NCBI RefSeq assembly: GCF_024763615.1
Contig: NC_077224.1
Coordinates: 4,154,001 to 4,218,000 of the forward strand
Source: Phlebotomus papatasi
Lineage: Eukaryota; Arthropoda; Insecta; Diptera; Psychodidae
Direction of reading: 5' to 3'
DNA: 64,000 nt
The position numbers and the translations under genes are program-made. Below are positions 18,801 to 29,451 of the stretch, piece by piece. A model generated the notes under the pieces. It did not search any database and had not been told where the DNA came from. It saw only the letters and a list, made by a program, of their open reading frames with translations. Numbering within the stretch: the first letter of the stretch is position 1; the number at the start of each line of letters is the position of its first letter.

Positions 18801-21712
18801 TCCGACAGCGATGGAAATACATTTTGTTGTTTTTTTCTCGCTTCGCGGAAAGTCATGCAAAATTTTTGCTCAAAATGGCGGACGAAAAATACGACATCCC
18901 GTCGAATTTTTTAAAATTGATATCCATCCTCTTTCCTGATTTGAATTCTGATTGCTAATTCGTGTTCTTAGATAATTACTCTATCTAAATCAAAAGACTG
19001 TAATTATTTAATGTACAGAATTTAAATTCAGTGACCGTTAAGACGCGTGCTTGGCAAGGGCTCATCATCTATTAATCTGTAGAAAACTAATCCCAAAATA
19101 TGAACATTCTATCTCAAGTATTTCTGGTACATTGACTGAACGGGTTAATTCACCATAACTGTCAAAATTTCAATCTAATGTCAGTAATTAGTCTAAATTC
19201 TGAGAATAAGAATGAAATAAATATCAAGAACCATTTATGATTTTCATATTCTGAAGATGAAAATGTCCTCTTGGTTTCCTATTTGGCAAAAAAATCGTAA
19301 TCTGTCAAACATCATAACACAATTATTCTTAAAAATTAAATTAATTGTATTCTTAATCTTAAAAATGTATTTTTAGGCTTGTTTGTCAAAATTTGTGGTT
19401 AGAATAAAATTAATTTTTTGCTCTATCTTCAAAATTCTACTTTATATTCCCATGATCCTAGTATTTTGACAAATATATTTATGAATCAGACGATTTTCGA
19501 AATCTCTCATGAGTTCGAAACCTGATAATACCAAATCCAGCTTTTCTTTTCACATCACATTAATTCGAAAATACAATTAATTGATTTTTTATTGAAATCT
19601 CTTTACTTAAGGCGTCTACACATTGGGAGCAATTTTCGTCAAAAATTGCGTTTTTGACAGAAATTTGACGTTTCCCCCTACAACGTTGCAGGGAATTTCC
19701 TTCAAAAAAGCAATTTTTGACAAAAATTGCTCCCAATGTGTAGAGGCCATTAGTGATATTTTGCAAATACAGGCCGTCTTAGTTGATCTGTTTTATAAAT
19801 TTTAATTGGCAGAAATCTCAAATATCTCACTTCTGATCCTTATGATATTGACGCATGACAATGCCACGGTTACAGAATCAGGTTTTCGAAAAATCTCTCC
19901 TGAGATTCGAACGAAATTTATCATAATATGACTTATTAGTCTGTCCTGCTGTCACCAGACCTAGAGGCCAAACGGTTAGAGATAGAGAATTAGAATCTTC
20001 GAGGCTTTCTCACATGAATTTACCATCATTGGAAAGATGGCCTATATATTTTCCATATCTTTTCTTTTCTCCTACAAAATCATATTATTTGGGATTATCG
20101 CCGAAGATACGTCGCACAATTTTTTTGCATTCTTGAATATGTTTTAAGGTTTTTTTCGAAACAGATATTTCCTCTTTCCGGGTCAACAATGTAATTTTGA
20201 CGCAAATTCTCGCGAAAACTTTTATTGCAGATGCCTCGGATGCGAATTCCGGGCACCTCTTTGGGATTTCAAACGTATTACAAATGTTTCTGAAATTTTA
20301 AATTTCGAATTGTTGTTTTTCGAATATATAAGTATAAAATATTTCACGTGTACTTACTTTTATTAAAGTGAATTTCTCATCAGATTTGGGCAAATTCTAA
20401 TAATTGGAGAGGTCTTGGAATACCTAAAACGTCCATCAATCGGTTTTACTGGTTCCATTACTCGAGTTCAAGCATTCCGCTGAGCCAGGACCGTTTTTTT
20501 TTTGTGTTTCTATCCTTAGTAATTAAAATACATTAGACTCTCGCTAATTCAGCTCTTTTAAGATCGGTCTACCTTTTAATTCGGACGGCAGTTAAATTCG
20601 AAAAAAGTTTGTTGTCATTTTTCAATTTTGATTATGATTATGAAATGAATCAAATAAGATCAAATTCGGCATGGTTTGTCTTAGTTTTGATGTGATTTTG
20701 CATTATTGAGAAGTTTTAATGCAATTCACAATAAATATGAGTATGTAAATTCAATATGTGTATGTAGATGAATAAAAAATCGTTAAATTTCAAAAAATTT
20801 GTTGCCCGAATTTCTTTCTAATTCGAGTGACATTTCGGTCCCAAATGCCCGAAATTGAGAGAAGTCTACTGTAAGTAGAATAAATTCACTCGTTGGTAAT
20901 GCTGTACTTAGGATTTGGAATTTTTAATTTCGTTACAATCTTTGTGTTCAGTAATAACCTTCCCAATTTGATAGTTCTCACTGATGGTTCGGATTTATAC
21001 TATACCAATCCGAAAGTATATCGCAGAGAATTTACATAAAAACCCGTTGGAAGTTCGAAAATTTAAACCGACTAAATGCACAAAAATGTGAATAAAGTTC
21101 AGGGAAAGGTCATTTATTTTATTGAAATTGAAACGCTTTACCATTCTGAAATTCCACAAAACTACATAAAAATTTACTTTTGGCAGGAAACATTTACACT
21201 ACTGTTGTAATTGAAGTGTCAAGAATACCGAAAATTCGAAATAGAAAAACTTTGAAATTTCACTTTTAGACTTCCGGGCGATTTTCGAATAGATTTGGCT
21301 TGACTTTGTTTCTTCGAAAGCTGCTTTATTCATTGCAACTGAACAAGCCAAAATGGTTTTTGAGATTAATGCCAATAAAACTTCGAATTCCAAAAAAAGA
21401 ATGGCTCTTGCGACGTTTGTGATTTCGAATTTCGAAAGGTCATTTTTAACTTCTGTAAAAATCCGGAAATATTCTTTTTTATGCATTTTTTTTATATTCC
21501 CATCAAATATTTTATATTAATTAAAAATTGTAATTAACCAAAAGTAATAATCATATTTTTCATTTATTTTTATTATTCTTTTGAGGTATGGCAAAATGAA
21601 TCGACCAAAAGCGAGGAAATCGAAGGATCCAGAGAGAAAGTCTCTCCTGTCACCGTACAAAGGATCTCTGCAGGATCTGACAATAGATATGGGTGGGACG
21701 AAAAAGTTGTGA
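15890..21712 (+). CDS. XPR1: XPR1-type phosphate exporter (SPX-EXS)
   Basis: Exports inorganic phosphate across the plasma membrane; the SPX domain senses inositol pyrophosphates. Exons are 15890-17796 and 21586-21712 with a 3.8-kb intron (AATAG|GTAAGT to TTCTTTTGAG|G). The product is about 677 residues, close to animal XPR1. The start [20 protein letters not shown] is the conserved family N-terminus. SPX spans about 1-175, with the basic ligand site GFRKILKKHDK near residue 148. Multiple membrane helices follow from about residue 225. EXS domain motifs include GFADFWLADQLNSL (about 381), LRRYRDS...FPHLVNAGKYST (about 447), DWGLFDKNA and [20 protein letters not shown] (about 577). The last exon adds a basic tail (RYGKMNRPKARKSKDPERKS) ending at TGA 21710. 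The long intron holds many MITEs. Identity is firm; the last exon is my splice prediction. Confidence 0.93.
17903..17932. mobile_element. Solo mariner-like terminal repeat
   Basis: TTGGGTTGCTTCAAAAGTTC after a TA resembles the ends of mariner transposons. I found no partner end or transposase nearby, so it is a remnant in the XPR1 intron. Confidence 0.4.
18010..18530. repeat. 277-bp tandem duplication in the XPR1 intron
   Basis: CACCCCTAGCAAATTA occurs at 18161 and 18438. Both copies carry the same order of segments: AAAATATCAATTT, TTTTTCG.GTGTTCG, ACACCCCTAGC, GTTCGAAATTCAGTTCG. Between them lies a solo MITE end (TAGGGTAAGTGTGCCAAATT at 18233) that matches the hairpin MITE at 49123. Confidence 0.7.
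18659..19147. mobile_element. TTAA-flanked piggyBac-like MITE
   Basis: TTAA then CCCATTCGTATCC on the left; CTGAACGGG then TTAA on the right (19141-19147), so ends are CCC...GGG inside TTAA as in piggyBac elements. Inverted similarity is only about 7 bases, so the right border is tentative. Relatives start at 13291 and 34984. Confidence 0.45.
19611..19748. mobile_element. CACATTGGGAGCAATTTT hairpin MITE
   Basis: A 138-base palindrome: CTACACATTGGGAGCAATTT is mirrored at the right, and the loop is near GTTGCAGGG. A relative at 30487-30889 is interrupted by another element. Lies in the XPR1 intron; the open frames on both strands are the palindrome translated. Confidence 0.75.
19800..20525. 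other. XPR1 intron, little structure
   Basis: CTAGAGGCCAAACGGTTAGA (about 19969-19988) is the inverted counterpart of a segment at 48295-48330 next to a SINE-like piece, so it is a SINE fragment. Otherwise I see nothing. Confidence 0.35.
20531..20871. mobile_element. pogo-type MITE in XPR1 intron
   Basis: TA-flanked, 341 bases. Tips CATTAGACTCTCGCTAATTC and, inward from the right, CAGTAGACTTCTCTCAATTTC. Interior ATAAAAAATCGTTAAATTTC is shared with 14195, 55715 copies. Confidence 0.75.
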
Positions 21713-21901
21713 GACAGTGAATTCACAGGATGAAATCATCAAAAAAAAATTGTTACTTAAAACTATTGCCTCTGTTTTCTCTTTTCGTACACTCTGGCAG
21801 TATTTTACAGTGTGTGTTGTCTTTTTAATTTTTAGTTAGGAACTGTAAGATGAAAAGTCTTTGGAAGATCATTCCTCTTTTGTGAGAAAAAATATATATG
21901 T

Positions 21902-21907
21902 AATAAA
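21902..21907 (+). terminator. Poly(A) signal of XPR1
   Basis: AATAAA about 190 bases after the predicted XPR1 stop and before mRpL38. Its place supports the 21586-21712 last exon. Confidence 0.55.
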
Positions 21908-22032
21908 AAAAGTAAATCGAATTAGTAATTTCGGATGAGTATTTGATTTTTTGGGGATTTTCGAAAATTTGGATTTTCGAAATTTAACGATTTCTAACAG
22001 TGTAGCTGTCAGTGGGTGAAAGTGGAAGAAAA

Positions 22033-25000
22033 ATGCTGGGAAATCTGTTTTTTCGCCAGTTTCTCTGTCGGGAAAGTCAGAAAATCTTTCGAGTACCTCT
22101 TAGGCATGGACACACGATCCGTGGGAAGCGTCCGGGTGTGGCGAGGAGTCTTCAGCAGCGTCTGGACGGTAAGAAATTCCTCCGCATGATAGATTGAGGT
22201 TATGTCAATGTTTTGGTTTGAGATTTTGCTCAATTCCATCCCAGAAATGAATTATGTGGACCCGGAATTGGCCAGGAAGGTCAATATAGGGCTACCTCAG
22301 ATAAAAGTGCCTCGGTCAGAGCAGCTCAGGGAACGTTTGAATCACAGGAAACTCATGAAAAACAATCTGGAAATTGAGAAACTTGCCCGGCTGAATCAGC
22401 TGGAAGTGGATCTTGAGGATGTCAATGAAGAGTGGCTCAAGACTTCTGGGCCATTTGACATTCGGGGAATAGCAGACTACTACGAAATCTTTGATCATCT
22501 TTACGGAGATGCCTACTTTATTCCCAGAGTTAATCTTCGAATTCTCTACCCGACAAACACGGAGGATTGCAATCCCGTCTACTATGGGAACATTTTGAGT
22601 CCGGAAGATGCAATCTCTCAGCCAATTGTGGAGTTTGATCATTCATTCAGGCTCCCACGGGAGAAGGATAAAAAAGACTCTCTCTGGACCCTGGTAATGT
22701 CCACTCCGGATGGACATTTGAGGGACAACACGAGTGAATATGTTCACTGGCTAGTGACCAATATTCCCAATGGGAATGTCACCAAAGGGGACACACTCGT
22801 GCCATATCTTCAACCCTATCCTGCCAAAGGTCTCGGATACCATCGATACGTTTTTGTGTTGTACAAACAGGAAGATAGAGTAGATCTCAAGGATTACAAA
22901 ATTTCCACGACAAAGGATCCTGAAGGGAGAACCTTCAAGACATTGGATTTCTACAGAAAATTCCAGGATTCAATAACGCCAGCTGGATTAGCCTTCTTCC
23001 AGGCAGAGTACGATGATTCCGTGAGGGAAGTCTTTCACAAGGTTTTTGGTAAGTTTATCCTTTTTTCTAATTTCAAATAATCATATTTGAGTTTTAATTT
23101 TGCTTTAAAAAATCGAAAAATTAAAAAAAAGTAAATTGAAAAAAGAACAAATATTTTTTTTTTAGTTTGAGAAACCGTCAAAAATCAAAATTTTTGCTTG
23201 AACTTTCCAAAGTTCAATTTTTCAAGAGTCAGGATATCAAGAATCCTAGAAACCTGCCCATTCTCATCAGAGAATTAGAAAGTAGAAGAAATTATATTTT
23301 ACTGAAAGAGAATTAGGGAGGAAGAACGTAGAATGTTATCAAAAAATTACACAGACTAAATTTACTAAAACTAAATTACTAAAACTAAATTTTAAAATAG
23401 TCATAACTTTCCTTCTAATTGTTCGCTCGAAATATCCAACGAAGATAATGAAAGGTCCCATGAAATGCTATAACTCAGCAGAATATCTCAACTTCGTAAA
23501 TCTACCGCTAGGGGTAATTTATTCAAAAATTCGATTTTCGAAAAATTCGAAATTCTAATTTTTGATTTCGATTAAGTTAGTTGGGATTCTTTACACAGCT
23601 TTTAACAGTGAAATCCGACCTCGTCAGATCGAGCCCGAATTTTGGATTTATACGTTTTGACAGTAATAGATCACGGAATGTACAGTAGAGCCCCGCTCTC
23701 TTAAATACCACTCTTTATAACCCATTAATATTATTTATTCAATAGAGTTTTTGAAATACAGTAGAGCCTCGCTATAGTCCATACAGTAGAGTCTCCTAAA
23801 TTCGAACGCTCGGGGGGTATTTTTGACATTTCTCACCTCCCAAATTCGAACGATTTTTTTCAAAACTAACGAAATTTGTGTGAGATTAAATTGTACTTTG
23901 AATCAAATTCCCGTATTTTTTCACAAGTCTTAGTAATAACATACTTCCTTTTCATTTTGTACGATCATAATGTATGTAAGCATTCAGGAAGAAGCACATA
24001 AATATGATTTTCATTCATCCAGAATACGAATTTTTTAACATAACCCCACAATTGACATTTTGAATCCAAACGTCGTTCGAATTTGAGAGATTCAGATTTG
24101 AGAGACTCTACTGTATTTGGTTCCAGATTTGACACTTGGTTCGCACTATAGTCCATGTCTTTTTTAAAATAATCAACGACTTTTAGTATTGAAATTGCTC
24201 GACGGCTTCCACTTTCTTTGCGATTGTGGTACTTGTCCTTGCTCTCTTCATTATGGATCACAATTATCACAACTACTCAATAAAGTTTGCCAAAAATATT
24301 AAAATAATTATGACAACATTTTATGTCGCGTACTAAAAAACTTAACCTCAGTGATTTGAAATCAACGCTCGATAAATTGTGGACTATAGAACGACGGCCT
24401 ATAGCGGGGCTCTACTGTACTAAAAATCGATTTTGTGAACGTCCCGTCCCGTCCTTCGTATAACCGTTTCTGGAGAGAGAACGGAGAAAGATATCAACAA
24501 GCGGTTTTCGGTAAATGTTAAATGTCGATGGACCGCTAGAAGTAGGTGATATCAGATCCGCCCCCCTTCCACCATTTTAAAACACCCTCAAATTTTGTTT
24601 TTCCAATAACTCAGCCCCCCTATGACATCGATCGATTTCAAATTTTAGTATATTATAATTGGGCCTAAGAGCTTTCGATCAGTCCAAAACTTATGGTTCC
24701 CCGACCCCCCTGACCCGAGCTAGAAGGGGTCAAAAATTCAATTTTAAAATGGACATATCTCCGCTTCTAATTATCGGAATTTGAAAAATTTTGGTTTTTG
24801 TAAAGCTTTCGTGAACTACAACCGTTTTGACACGTTAATTTCATCCGATTTTATCGAATGTCCTATCTAGTCTCGTCCCGTCCCGTCCCGTCTAGTCTCG
24901 TCCGTCCCGTACTGTCCCGTACCGTCGTGTCCCGTACCGTCGTGTCCTGTCCTGTCCTTTCCTGTCCCGTGCCGTCCTGTCCCGTCCAGTACCGTGTCGT

Positions 25001-27188
25001 CCCGTGTCATGCCGTTCCGTCTCGTACCGTGTCGTCCCGTCTCGTGCCGTCCCGTTCCATTCTGTCCCATTCCGTCCTGTCCCGTCTCGTCCTGTCCCGT
25101 TTCGTCCTGTCCCATCCCGACCCGTCCGGAGTACAAACGCTTCTACAAAGAGAGAACGGAAAGAAATATCGACAAGCGGTTTTCGAAGTTGGTAATTTGA
25201 ATGGTAATGAAATTTGAAAAATTTTGCTGTTTTGGAAAGTTCTCTTTATCAGATTTAATCGAAGTAATCGAAGGTCCGATTAACTGAAAAATCGATTTTC
25301 GAAATTTCGGTTTGGAATATTTCGAAAAACGGTGGGTCGCACTCCTCCCTCGATGTTCCCTGACCCGAGCTATAACCAAAAATGTCTCGACCGGACTGCA
25401 TTTTTGGTGTTTCTGAAGCGATTATGACAAAATTTTAGTTTATATTATATCTGAGATCATGATCTTTCTAACGATGGATCCCATCCGTCTCTACCCGAAC
25501 CCACTGTACCCCGACCCTTACTATACCCATATGGACGAGACTCTATCTCTAATGTTTATTAACAGATTTCAATGAACTTTTTTTTCTTTTGTTGGTCTTC
25601 CCCAATCAGACTATTTAAAATAGAAAATGACCAGTGATATGCCCAGATAAGCTTATGAAAATTCGTTTGTGAGGTGAATTTTGGGGGTAAAGAATCGCGT
25701 AGAGTAAACTGTTCTCGGCGGTCGAAATGGATAAAATTAGCTCGACGCGATTCTTTACCCCCAAAATTCAACTCAGAATCGAATTTTCACGCATTCAGAG
25801 TGACACGCATTTCGAGGTGACCTGTAAAGAATCTCAGCTACCATAAGCTTATCTGGGCTTATCACTGGGCTTATCTGGGTTTTTATTTCGAAAAGGACTA
25901 GGGGAAAGTTCTCTCCCTTCGAACGTTCATGCCTTCGAATAATGTGAATTTTCTTTTATTTTTCCTAAGAGATTTTACTTAATTATCACATAATTATTAA
26001 TAATTGATAATAAGCTAACAAATATTTAATAGAAATGTGTAAGTCTACTAGGAAAAGTAAAAGAAAATTCACATTATTCGAAGGCATGAATGTTCGAAGG
26101 GAGAGTACTTTCCCCTACAGTGATTTCTTTCATTTGTGGATATGTTTTTAAGGTAGTTTAGCTTTAACTTTGATAGAAGATTCAACACTTTAAGTTCATA
26201 TTTTTTCTGAAGAGAATTACATAAATTTGCTCCTTGACTCTTCTAGAATGTTACTGTTTAGTGAAAATTCTTTAGATATAATTTGAAAACTTCATAAATA
26301 CAAGAAAAATACGCGAGCGTAAAATGCTTCTATTGGAAATAAGTTAATTCAAATGGAGACAAGGGAAAGTTTCTAATTGGAGATAAACAGTGTATAAGTG
26401 AAACCGCGACGAAAGGCTTCCAAAACCTTGTTGAGTTGCTCCTGAGTGCAGGATTTGTTCTTATTCCTGGTCTTTTCTCCTTTTCCATCTTTTAATTTTT
26501 CTGAGAAATTTATAAATTAAAATTTGTGAATATGAATGGATTTTCACTTTATTTAGAACAAAATTAACTAAATATTAATACTGTGGTATAGAAAATATTA
26601 TATAAATAAAAATTTAATACTGTATTTATCATGGAAAAAAATAATATTTCCATTTGGAACAAGTTCTGAATTAGCTTAATTTACCCCAAATTTGTTCTTC
26701 GCCAAAAATGCGAAATTTACATCTCTTTAAAGTAATGTTAATTGCCCATTGCAATATAAAAGCTATTTCACTTAAGTGCCACAAATAAGCCCTAAGGAAA
26801 ATCTTTTAAAAATCTCTTTGATGATCTCTTTTGATCAACAATTTATTTATTTTTCTCTGAATCATGTAGGGCATTTTGATTGATTTTTGCAGAAACATCC
26901 GTACCAACTTTTGAGTATGTCAAAGTGGAAGATTATGTAGCTCCCCAGAAGTGGTTTCCCCACAGACGGGCTTTCAATACGTATTTGGATATGTACCGCG
27001 ATCCCAAGCAGATCAACAAGGAATTCCTGGAGCGGAAACTGGCCAAGACACATCCGTTCAATGGTCCAGAACCACCATGTCGCTTCCCAATGGCTCATTC
27101 CATCAAGAATAAGCCATCGTGGTTGGTGATTGAGATGAAGAAAGAGCGCCAGGGCATTGGACGCATTAATGACTACAGAGATTGGTGA
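22033..27188 (+). CDS. mRpL38: Mitochondrial large-subunit ribosomal protein mL38
   Basis: Structural protein of the mitochondrial 39S ribosomal subunit. Three exons: 22033-22168, 22245-23048, 26893-27188; introns of 76 bases (GGACG|GTAAGA to ATCCCAG|AA) and 3.84 kb (TTTTTG|GTAAGT to TTTTTGCAG|AA). The product is about 411 residues. Exon 1 gives a basic, acid-poor N-terminus (MLGNLFFRQFLCRESQKIFR) suited to mitochondrial import and a RHGHTIRGKRPGVARSLQQR motif. Exon 2 has VNIGLPQIKVPRSEQLRER and most of the PEBP-like domain (YVHWLVTNIPNGNV, YHRYVFVLYKQ, TPAGLAFFQAEYDDSV). Exon 3 adds VPTFEYVKVED, KWFPHRRAFNTYLDMYRDP and a tail. The ATG at 22033 is preferred because splicing from it keeps the frame. 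Identity is firm; the first exon is my prediction. Confidence 0.92.
23683..23703. mobile_element. Solo pogo-type MITE end
   Basis: TA then CAGTAGAGCCCCGCTCTCTT. No matching right end before the next element, so it is a fragment. Confidence 0.5.
23759..24417. mobile_element. CAGTAGAGCCTCGCTATAG MITE, interrupted
   Basis: TA-flanked. Tips CAGTAGAGCCTCGCTATAGT and, from the right, CAGTAGAGCCCCGCTATAGG. The uninterrupted sister at 56529-56870 shows AGTCCATATTTGG where this one has AGTCCATA, an insertion, then TATTTGG. Located in mRpL38 intron 2. Confidence 0.85.
23784..24113. mobile_element. CAGTAGAGTCTCCTAAATTC MITE nested inside
   Basis: 330 bases with tips CAGTAGAGTCTCCTAAATTC and, inward from the right, CAGTAGAGTCTCTCAAATCT. 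Exact TA duplication at both ends, proven by the empty site in the 56529 copy. Confidence 0.85.
24600..24850. repeat. ~300-bp satellite-family monomer
   Basis: Contains CATCGATCGATTTCAAATTT, CCCCTGACCCGAGCTAGAAG and ATCTCCGCTTCTAATTATC, matching the monomers at 1640-2110. Similar material at 23400-23540 and 25330-25400. Confidence 0.6.
24862..25130. repeat. (CCGTC)n-like minisatellite
   Basis: About 270 bases built of degenerate CCGTC/TCGTC/CTGTC pentamers on the plus strand. All frames are open because 5 is not a multiple of 3 and stops are absent, so the arginine/serine/proline-rich open frames here are artefacts. It sits in mRpL38 intron 2 directly next to the satellite monomer. Confidence 0.85.
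25631..25867. repeat. Hairpin element in mRpL38 intron 2
   Basis: Outer arms contain CCCAGATAAGCTTATG (25641) and its mirror CATAAGCTTATCTGGG (25843). An inner pair, TTTTGGGGGTAAAGAATCGC at 25679 and its reverse complement ending 25768, folds on a short loop. Non-coding. Confidence 0.65.
25899..26117. mobile_element. TAGGGGAAAGTTCTCTCCC hairpin MITE
   Basis: A 219-base palindrome with arms containing GAACGTTCATGCCTTCGAAT. Sister copies lie at 43798-44016 and 60369-60587. Only the outer AGGGGAAAGT is shared with the 9670 family. Confidence 0.85.
26395..26508 (-). pseudogene. Possible pipsqueak/HTH-like coding fragment
   Basis: On the minus strand one frame reads KSCTQEQLNKVLEAFRRG after a basic stretch (KDGKGEKTRNKN). 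This resembles the start of a psq-type helix-turn-helix as found in BTB-psq factors and pogo transposases. An acceptor-like CTCAG precedes it near 26502. The frame is short, has no convincing donor or continuation and lies inside the mRpL38 intron. Low certainty. Confidence 0.3.
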
Positions 27189-28438
27189 GAGAAGCCGATG
27201 GAGCAAGAGCATGGCCAAAGAAAAAGTAAGTCAAAGCGTGAATTGTAGATGTTTTGAGAAGAAGATGATTAAAAAAAAATTGCTCTGCCAGGACAAACGG
27301 TGTCGGTTTGGCTTATTGAGCAGAACCAATTATCTGATCAATCTAACCACATTTGGTATTGCGCTCCTCTCCTGACCATTTTCAACCACTTTATTGTACT
27401 CGATCTTTTTTCTGTGCTTCTCCATCACAAACTCAATTTGATTCAAAATGTATGTTAAATAATTGTTTGAAGCACACGAAAGACCAACAAAGCTCAAAAA
27501 TTATGTCAGTGAACTCAAGTCAATTTGCTCTAGGAAGCACAATTTGGAGTGTCTTGGCGGAGTATCAAGAGCAATGTTCAAGGTGAAGATTGCGCGACTT
27601 TGACTTTTCATTTCGGCTTTTATGATACAATTTTGTCCAGTGGAATATGTGCTCATTTTGGAACAGTCAAGAGCGTCTGATTTATCAAAGAGGAAATAGA
27701 GAGATAGAATATCAAATAAAAGAGACTTCCAAGGCTCAATTTCACTTGAATCTTTCAATTTAAGGCTTCCCATTTAAAGTGATTGCAGAAAATAATAAAA
27801 TGCATTCAAAATTTATTTCAGAACATTCCTCAAATTTGCTGCATATTTCACGATGCGTCTCGACTTTTTCATTAAGCCAAGACACAAACCATTTGCCATT
27901 TTTAGGGTCTTGTGAGCATTTTTCATCTATCAGACAAACACTCAAGTTCTACTTTTGAGTGGAAAATATTGCTACAATATCGTTCATTTGAGTATGTTAA
28001 CTCGCAAGAATTATAGCGTTAGGGCGAAAAATAATTGCAGAATTTTCGCGCTTACTTCCATGGAGTCTTGGCCGGAAAGATATCAGAAAATATCCTCGGA
28101 ATATTCAATGGACATTTTGTTTAAATTTTCACGGAATGCTCTTAGATAATTGCAAGAAAATACTTCGGAATTTTTTTAAGGAAATCCAAGCGAAAAAAAG
28201 CTGATAACTCCGCAGAATTCCAAGCGGAATATTAGCGTTTATTTCTCCGGAAACTCTCGCGGAAAAATACAAGATAAATTCCAGGGAATTTTCTGTTACT
28301 GTGAAACTGTTTTCCTATGGAATTTGGTGCTGGTAATTCCATTGGAATCATAGTGCTCCATGGAATTTCAAGTACGAACCACTGGAATTCTAGCGTTAAA
28401 TTCCGCGGAGTTTCGTGGAACATGGTTTAGTAAAACAT
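27189..28438. other. mRpL38 3' region and gene-free DNA
   Basis: AATAAA at about 27794 is a candidate poly(A) signal for mRpL38, though rather distant. Several small open frames lack motifs. From about 28040 to 28430 there are many GGAAT(A/T)-type short repeats such as GGAATTCCA and CCGCGGA, giving a loosely periodic stretch. Confidence 0.35.
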
Positions 28439-29126
28439 CCCGTCAAATCATTGCTCTACCTGCCGATTTTACTCGGAGGTTTTTTGAATTTTAACGGTAT
28501 ATTCTAGTACATTCAGAGAAAATCTGCAGATTCTCGGCAGAATTTCTCCCTAGAAAATCTGCATAACCTCCATTACTTCACAAAAATATTGTTGATTTAT
28601 GAAGAAACTGTAGAAGTTATAAAGAAAATTGTATGATCTGCTTAACAAGCATTACCGAGTACACATTTTAGATAAGTAAAAAAACTGCGAGCAAAAATAC
28701 TAATTTCTTAAAAATCACCAATCGAATGATACAAAAACACGAAATTTTGGTCGACACTCTGTTTAAAGTTTTCACTTCACTTTTCTCTACTTGTAACACG
28801 GCGTCGCAGAATTCTTTATTTTATATAAACACCGTGATATCACTAAGAATAACTCTATAGAATTTTGCAAACTTCAGTGAAAAATTTTTCCATCTCTTCT
28901 GACACATCTTGTCTGGAAAGTCTGGAATGTAGAAAAAATCTACAGAATATCTACAGAAATTCATCAGAGATTCGTCATAAATCTGCCGAAATATTCTGAC
29001 GAATTTTGTCCCAAGCCCAAATAAAATTCGTAAGAATATCTACAGAATTTATCTGCAGATATTCTGTAGAGGTGTAGATTTTCTCTACAGAAATCTTAAA
29101 GATATCTGCAGATATTATTTGACGGG
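28439..29126. mobile_element. CCCGTCAAAT element, stand-alone copy
   Basis: Starts CCCGTCAAATCATTGCTCTA and ends GATATTATTTGACGGG, a 10-base terminal inverted repeat. It matches the copy at 14475-15243. No coding frame. The superfamily is unclear because I cannot see a convincing target duplication. Confidence 0.75.
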
Positions 29127-29451
29127 ATATTATAATCCTCGTTATCTTTGCTATTCCTTTAATATTCGGAAGTAAAATCATGAGGTGCATGTGACAGTTT
29201 CATTTTTTCTCCATTTTATTTTGGTGGAAAAATCCACATAAATTCCACGAGCATTTCCATGGATGTATTCTATAGAAAAAATCCAGCATAAATCCATCAA
29301 ATTTTCCTTGGAACCTATTATGGAAAATTCCTATGGAATTTTTTAAGGAAAAATAGTGAAAAATTCTGAGGAATTTTTCGCTTGTTATTCCTATTCCGCT
29401 TTCTTTTGCTATGGGGATGGCTATAGGGAAACGTCAAAATTCTGGCAAAAA

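Noticed and set aside
24858..25217. Arg/Ser/Pro-rich open frames up to 119 residues
   Set aside because: Artefact of the (CCGTC)n minisatellite, open in several frames on both strands.
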